From Papilionanthe hookeriana x Papilionanthe teres (lineage: Eukaryota; Streptophyta; Magnoliopsida; Asparagales; Orchidaceae), in contig CM040421.1 of NCBI GenBank assembly GCA_022702705.1, positions 62,494,197-62,558,196 on the forward strand: a stretch of 64,000 nt of DNA. Reading direction: 5' to 3'. Of the stretch, positions 57,961 to 64,000 are shown in pieces. The notes beneath the pieces are model-generated. The model saw nothing but the letters and a program-made list of their open reading frames with translations. It did no database searches and had not been told where the DNA came from. The translations under genes were made by a program, and so were the position numbers. The first letter of the stretch is position 1; each line of letters begins with the position of its first letter.

Positions 57961-58860
57961 ACAAGATTAGATTCAATTAAGGCTTAAAATGAAATTTAAA
58001 CCCATTAAACCTTACCTAAATTAGGTTTAATAAAAATTAAACTTCTTTAATTAAGTTTAAAGACACACTAAACTAAATTAACCCATTAAACCTTACCAAA
58101 ATTAGGTTTAATAAAAATCAAACCATTTTAATTAAGTTTAAGGACACACTAAACTTAATTAACCAATTAAACCTTACCTAAATTAGGTTTAATAAAAATT
58201 AAACTTCTTTAATTAAGCTTAAGGATATACTAAACTTAATTAACCCATTAAACTTTACCTAAATTAGGTTTAATAAAAATTAAACTTCTTCAATTAAGTT
58301 TAAGGACACACTAAACTTAATTAACCCATTAAACCTTACCTAAATTAGGTTTAATAAAAGTTAAACTTCTTTAATTAAGTTTAAGGACACAATAACCTAA
58401 TTAACCCATTAAACCTTACCTAAATTAGGTTTAATAAAAGTTAAACTTCTTTAATTAAGTTTAAGGACAGACTAAACTTAATTAACAAACTAAACCTTAC
58501 CTAAATCAGGTTTAATAAAAGTTAAACTTCTTTAATTAAGTTTAAGGACACACTAAACTTAATTAACCAATTAAACCTTACCTAAATTAGGTTTAATAAA
58601 AAATCAAACTTTTTTAATTAAGTTTAAGGACACACTAAACTTAATTAACCTATTAGACCTTACATAAATTAGGTTTAATAAAAATTAAACTCTTTTTAAT
58701 TAAGTTTAAGGACATATTAAACTTAATTAACACAAAACCAAACACCCTTTAATTAGGTTTAAAGACATATTAACTTAATTAATCAAAACTAAACTCCCTT
58801 AATTAGGTTTAAAGACATACTAAACTTAATTAACCTCCTTAAACATAAGGTTTAATCAAA
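57961..58860 (+). repeat. Tandem array, about 81-bp units
   Basis: About ten units with AACCCATTAAACCTTACCTA, AATTAGGTTTAATAAAA and TTAATTAAGTTTAAGGACAC. Unit starts near 58081, 58162 and 58243 give an 81-bp period. Each contains the short dyad TAAACCTTACCTAAATTAGG, with TTAATTAA centres. Confidence 0.9.
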
Positions 58861-59700
58861 CTTAAAACCTAATTAAGTCTAACCCTTAGCCTAATTAAAA
58901 CATTAAACCTTAACTAAATTAGGCTTAATCAAACCTAAACCCTAATTAGGTCTAACCCTTAAACCTAATTAAACCATTAAGCCTTAACTAACTAAGGTTT
59001 AATCAAACTTAAACCCCTAATTAGGTCTAACCCTTAGACCTCATTAAACCATTAAGCCTTAACTAACTAAGGCTTAATCAAACTTAAACCCTAATTAGGT
59101 CTAACCCTTAGACCTAATTAAACCATTAAGCCTTAACTAACTAAGGTTTAATCAAACTTAAACCCTAATTAGGTCTAACCCTTAGACCAATTAAACCATT
59201 AAGCCTTAACTAACTAAGGTTTAATCAAACCTAAACCCTAATTAGGTCTAACCCTTAGACCTAATTAAACCATTAAGCCTTAACTAACTAAGGTTTAATC
59301 AAACCTAAACCCTAATTAGGTCTAACCCTTGACCTAATTAAACCATTAGACCTTAACTAACTAAGGTTTAATCAAACTTAAACCCTAATTAGGTCTAACC
59401 CATTGGACCTAATTAAACCATTAGACCTTAACTAACTAAGGTTTAATCAAACTTAAACCCTAATTAGGTCTAACCCATTAGCCCTAATTAAACCATTAGA
59501 CATTAACTAACTATGGTTTAATCAAACTTAAACCCTAATTAGGTCTAACCCATTAGACCTAATTAAACCATTAGACCTAATTAAACCATTAGACCTTAAC
59601 TAACTAAGGTTTAATCAAACATAAACCTTAATTAAGTCTAACTCATTAGACCTAATTAAACTATTAAGTCTTAAACTAAGTAAGACTTAATCAAACACAA
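58860..59700 (+). repeat. Tandem array, about 74-bp units with a telo-box
   Basis: About ten units with a period of 74 bp (for example GCCTTAACTAACTAAGG at 58981, 59056 and 59130). Most units contain AAACCCTAATTAGG, which includes the telo-box AAACCCTAA. The reverse complement of this array is at 46200-46565. Confidence 0.92.
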
Positions 59701-59759
59701 ATCCTAATTAAGTCTACTACATTAGACTTAATTTCAACTAAGGCCTAATTAAATCCAAA

Positions 59760-60990
59760 TCCAACCTTTTAGTCCAAGTCCAATATAACCTAAACCTTAG
59801 GTTCAATCCACATTGAACCTAACCTAAACCTGACCTAACTTGAGTTCAACCTAATTTGAACTCAAGTTAACCTAAACCTTAGGTTCAATCCACATTGAGC
59901 CTAACCTAAACCTAACCTAACTTGAGTCCAACCTAACTTGAACTCAAGTTAACCTAAACCTTAAGCTCAATCCACATTGAACCTAACCTAAACCTAACCT
60001 AACTTGAGTCCAACCTAACTTGAACTCAAGTTAACCTAAACCTTAGGTTCAACCCACTTTGAACCTAACCTAAACTCCGACCTAACTCGAGTCCAACCTA
60101 ACTCGAACTCAAGTTAACCTAAACCTCAGGTTCAACCCACATCGAACCTAACTTAACTTCGAAACCTTAGGTTCAACCCATATTGAACCTAACCTAAACT
60201 GAACTAAACATGAGTTCAATCCAACTAGAACATAATTTAATCCAAGTCAAACCTTAACTTAGGTTCAACCCATATTAAACTTAAATCGACCTTAGGTCTA
60301 GGATCAACCTGACTTGAACCTAACTTAACCTAAACTCAAAACTTAACTTAAGTTCAACCCTTATTGAACTTAAGTCGACCTTAAGTCTAGATTCAACCCT
60401 AACTTGAACTTAAGTCAAACATCAAACCTTAGGTTCAACCTGACATAAACCTAAGTCTAACTTAAACCTAACTTAAGTCTAACCCATATTAGACTTAAGT
60501 CAAACCATAATTAGGTTCAACCTGACATGAACATAAGTCTAACCTAAACCAACTCAAGTCCAAGCTTCATATTAGACTTAAGTCAAACCATACATAGGTT
60601 CAACCTGACATGACCCTAAGTTTAACACAAACCTAACTTAAGTCTAACCCATATTAGACTTAAGTCAAATCATACTTAGGTTTAACATGACATGAACCTA
60701 AGTCTAGCCTAAACCTAACTTAAGTTCAACTCATATTGAAACCTTAGGTTCAACTGACAGTGAACCTAACTCAACTTAGCTTGACATAAACCTTAGGTTC
60801 AACATACATGAACCTAATCTTAACCTAACTTAAGTTCAACCAACATCAAACTTAAGTCCAAACCTAAACCTTAGGTTCAACTCAACTTGAACCTAAACCA
60901 AAATCTAACTTATGTTCATCCTACATTGAACTTAAATCCAAATCTAAACCTTAGGTTCAACTAACAATGAACCTAACTCTACTAAACTGA
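59760..60990 (+). repeat. Tandem array, about 82-bp units, decaying to shorter units
   Basis: Units with AACCTAAACCTTAGGTTCAA, a CACATTGAACCTAACCTAAA segment and AACTTGAACTCAAGTT. Starts near 59865, 59948 and 60030 give 82-83 bp. After 60240 units are shorter and more mixed (AGACTTAAGTCAAACC). Reverse complement of 45600-46200. Confidence 0.88.
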
Positions 60991-61830
60991 ACATAAACTT
61001 TAGGTTCAACCCAAATTGAATCTAAATCGACATAAACCTTAGGTTCAACCCAAATTGAACCTAATTCGACATAATCCTTAGGTTCAACCCAAATTGAATC
61101 TAATTCGACATAAACCTTAGGTTCAACCCAAATTGAATCTAAATCGACATAAACCTTAGATTCAACCCAAATTCAATCTAAATCGACATAAACCTTAGAT
61201 TCAATCCAAATTGAATCTAAATCGACATAAACCTTAGGTTCAATCCAAATTGAATCTAAATCGACATAAACCTTAGGTTCAATCCAAATTGAATCTAAAT
61301 CGACATAAACCTTAGGTTCAACCCAAATTGAATCTAAATCGACATAAACCTTAGATTCAACCCAAATTGAACCTAAATCGACATAAACCTTAGATTCAAC
61401 CCAAATTGAACCTAAATCGACATAAACCTTAGATTCAACCCAAATTGAATCTAAATCGATATAAACCTTAGATTCAACCCAAATTGAATCTAAATCGATA
61501 TAAACCATAGATTCAATCCAAATTGAATCTAAATCGACATAAACCTTAGATTCAATCCAAATTGAATCTAAATCGACATAAACCTTAGATTCATCCCAAA
61601 TTGAATCTAAATCGACATAAACCTTAGGTTTAACCCAAATTGAATCTAAATCGACATAAACCTTAGATTCAATCCAAATTGAATCTAAATCAACATAAAC
61701 CTTAGGTTCAACCCAAATTGAACCTAAATCGATATAAAGCTTAGATTCAACTCAAATTGAACCTAAATCGACATAAATCTTAGGTTCAACCCAAATTGAA
61801 CTTAAATCGACAAAATTGAACTCAAATCGA
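60990..61830 (+). repeat. Tandem array, 39-bp units
   Basis: About 21 units with TAAATCGACATAAACCTTAG and ATTCAACCCAAATTGAATC. Each unit contains the dyad GATTCAA...TTGAATC (7-bp arms, 6-base loop). Because 39 is a multiple of three, the minus strand reads as a 13-residue repeat (VYVDLDSIWIESK) for 111 codons at 61173-61508; there is no sign that this is a gene. Confidence 0.95.
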
Positions 61831-62870
61831 CATAATCAACATAAATTTGACATTTCAAACATAAATCGACATGATCAACTTAAATTTGACATTTCGACAT
61901 AATCGACATAAATTCGACATTTCAAACATGACTGACATAAAATCGACATTCTAAACCAAAATCGACATAATCGACATAAATTCGACATTTCAAACATCAC
62001 TGACATAAAATCGACATTCTAAACCAAAATCGACATAATCGACATAAATTTGACATTCCAAATAATTAATCGACATAATCGACATAAATTCGACATTTCA
62101 AACATAACTGACATAAAATCTACATTTTAAACCAAATCGATATAAATTCGATATTTTAAACAATTAATCGACATAATCAACCTAAATTTGACATTTCAAA
62201 CATAAATTAACATGATCAACATAAATTTGACATTCCAAACAAAAATCAACATAACCGTCATAAAATCAACATTCTAAACCAAAATCGACATAATCAACAT
62301 AAATTTGACATTCTAAACAATTAATCGACAAAACCGAACATTTAATCGACAAAACCGACATAAATTTGATATTCCAAACGTTTAATTGACAAAATCGATA
62401 TAAATTTGACATTTCAAACATAACTGACATAAAATCAACATTTTAAACCAAAATCGACATAATCGACATAAATTTGACATTCCAAACAATTAATCGACAT
62501 AATCGACATAAATTCGACAATTCAAACATAACTGACATAAAATCGACATTCTAAACCAAAATCGACATAAATTTGACATTCCAAACATTTAATCAACAAA
62601 TTCGACATAAATCCAACATTTGACATTAATCAACATTCCAAACATAATAATTTGACACTAACTGACAATTTAAATCAAATTAAACAAACACTGACGTTAA
62701 TCGACGTTAATTGACATTTCAAACAAAATTCGACAAACACCGACATTAACCAACTTTAATCGACATTTTAAACAAATTTAATAAACACCAACATTAAAAG
62801 ACATTAATCGACATTTCAAACCAAACTCAATATATCTCGACATAAAACGACTTAATTCTTAAAGTTCGAC
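61830..62870 (+). repeat. Tandem array, about 40-bp CGACAT units
   Basis: Units of TCGACATAATCGACATAAA and TTTGACATTCCAAACA type, with a variant group containing AACATAACTGACATAAAATC. Units decay after 62620. Reverse complement of 44800-45600. Confidence 0.9.
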
Positions 62871-63131
62871 CCACATTGAACTTAACTCGACATAAAATTA
62901 AAAATCGACAATCCAACCCAAATCAATATTCAAGACAAATAAAAGTTTAAACATAAACTGACATAAACCTAAATCGACATTTCAACCAAACTCGGACATC
63001 CGACAACTCGGATCAACGGACACTATAACCTGAGTAATCTAAATATCTCGACATGACATTGTTTCTAACTCTATTTTCCTCGCAGGATGAAGACATGAAG
63101 TTTCGTTTAGATTTTCTTTGCATGTTATAGG
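62871..63131 (+). other. Link between the arrays and beta
   Basis: About 260 bp with residual CGACAT words and then a unique part with 'ctcgcaggatgaagacatg'. No gene; the minus-strand frame starting at 63281 is Cys-containing by chance. Confidence 0.45.
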
Positions 63132-64000
63132 GTGTGCTAACTCTGTTTTGCAGGACGTCGACAACGGAACATTGACAACAAAACCAGGACTTTTAGGATA
63201 GTCATAAAACCTAAACTTTCTATAAACAACAAAACAAAAATGACATAACAATAAAGACAACTGGACTATTAGGTTAGCCACGAAATCTGAAATAAAACGA
63301 AAAAACCATTAATCAACATGACATCAACATACAATGTCATTTCTATACCACAAAAAAATGATGACATGACATTAAACCAAAACAAGAAATGACAAAATGA
63401 CATGACAAAACCAAAATTTAAAACAAAATGGAATCATAAACAAAATAACAAAAATAAATAGGTAATGATATCTTCTTGACATCATTGAAGGTATCTCATG
63501 ACATAATAACGACATAGGAGATAAAATATCTCATGACAAATCGAGATATTAATCACGACATCTTATGACATTATGACATCACATTAAGACATGACATAAA
63601 ATGACATGACATTACGACATCACATTATGACATGACACGACATACAAACTACGACATCTCGACATATCACATGACATGAAACCAAAACAACAAAATAAAA
63701 AATAACAAAGCAACGACATCCACCCAACATAAATAAAACTTTCTGGTAGTATCGATTCTTCAGAAGCGCACTGCCACAACAACAGTTACACTTTTTCGAG
63801 GATAAATGTTAACCTTAATCGGGAGTTTTCCTAGTAACTATAGGAGCTTGCTCCTATAGAAGATTAAAGAACTCAGGATAGGTATTTTACCTACAAGACC
63901 TCTCTGGTTATCCAAGATCTACATGTGATCTTCTTAAATGAAAAACTTCAGTAATTACACAATCTGAGGACTTTTTCTATGAGATTATCATTCAGTCTCT
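63132..64000 (+). repeat. Beta block, copy 2
   Basis: Nearly identical to 17109-17998. It begins with GTGTGCTAACTCTGTTTTGC then AGGACGTCGAC. It has the GACAT-rich stretch, the perfect hairpin at 63838-63859 and runs off the window. A deletion of about 25 bp before the hairpin distinguishes it from copy 1. The TTTTGCAG|G at 63150 resembles a splice acceptor. Confidence 0.88.
63838..63859. other. Perfect inverted repeat (hairpin) in beta, copy 2
   Basis: Arms CTATAGGAGC and GCTCCTATAG with a TT centre, as at 17842-17863, kept although the sequence just to the left has been deleted. Confidence 0.85.

Noticed and set aside
58900..59650. Interstitial telomere
   Set aside because: Single AAACCCTAA words lie 74 bp apart inside longer units; no uninterrupted telomere repeat.
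61173..61508. 111-codon frame with a 13-residue repeat
   Set aside because: Period of 39 bp keeps the frame open by chance; no start context, homology or composition typical of a protein.

Overview
The window is heterochromatin-like DNA from a flowering plant, most probably a eudicot. It is made almost entirely of transposable elements, pieces of them and tandem arrays; I find no intact host gene, tRNA gene, rRNA gene or CRISPR array. The plant origin rests on four things seen in the sequence: an Athila-type Ty3/gypsy element with a tRNA-Asp primer binding site, plant L1-type LINEs with a DUF4283-type ORF1 and a C-terminal RNase H, fragments of plant ARF/ARL and At1g01500-like genes, and long (AT)n tracts. 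The species cannot be read from this sequence alone.

Left half (1-44283). A composite non-coding repeat, here called alpha (blocks D-E-F-A, more than 6 kb when complete), occurs as several partial copies: 1-3871, 18003-19655, 24050-27950, 28000-31370, 31370-36195 (block D joined directly to A) and 42650-44283. Block D carries a fragment of an At1g01500-like gene and block A ends in a fragment of an ARL1/ARF-like GTPase gene, so alpha looks like a gene-capturing mobile element (Helitron or Pack-MULE type, not proven). A nearly complete Athila-type element lies at 4764-17108 on the minus strand (LTR 1632 and 1598 bp, gag, protease, RT, RNase H, integrase, and a downstream 'plant transposon protein' ORF), broken by frameshifts. 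A second, related LTR with its PBS is at 19795-21808 on the plus strand. LINE pieces lie at 3932-4763, 19665-19794, 21951-22200, 22208-23655 and 34209-35063, and a nearly full LINE at 36199-42225 (minus) has ORF1, endonuclease, RT, zf-RVT and RNase H in order but a substituted RT catalytic residue.

Right half (44284-64000). There are no protein-coding signs. Two divergent plus-strand modules follow each other. M1 is 46566-54490 and M2 is 54495-64000. Each runs: array of an 80-bp unit rich in TTGAC/GTCAA, then a TATA-like promoter and leader ending in AAGGTATGG, then a GC-rich island, then an A/T-rich stretch, then a variable slot, then a conserved end block called beta. In M2 the variable slot holds about 5 kb of successive arrays (81, 74, about 82, 39 and about 40 bp periods). 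In M1 it holds a low-complexity AAATTAAATT tract. An inverted copy of the array-plus-beta end lies at 44284-46565. The pattern fits large non-autonomous retroelements (LARD or Tat/Ogre-like, with satellites born in an untranslated region), but no coding domain confirms the class.

The most notable structures are: paired GC-rich dyads at 21-22 bp spacing in the LTRs and in the body of the Athila element; a nested copy of the LTR-end/PBS junction inside the LTRs of two families; the alpha repeat with two captured gene fragments; and the M1/M2 modules with a satellite-filled slot and W-box-rich arrays.
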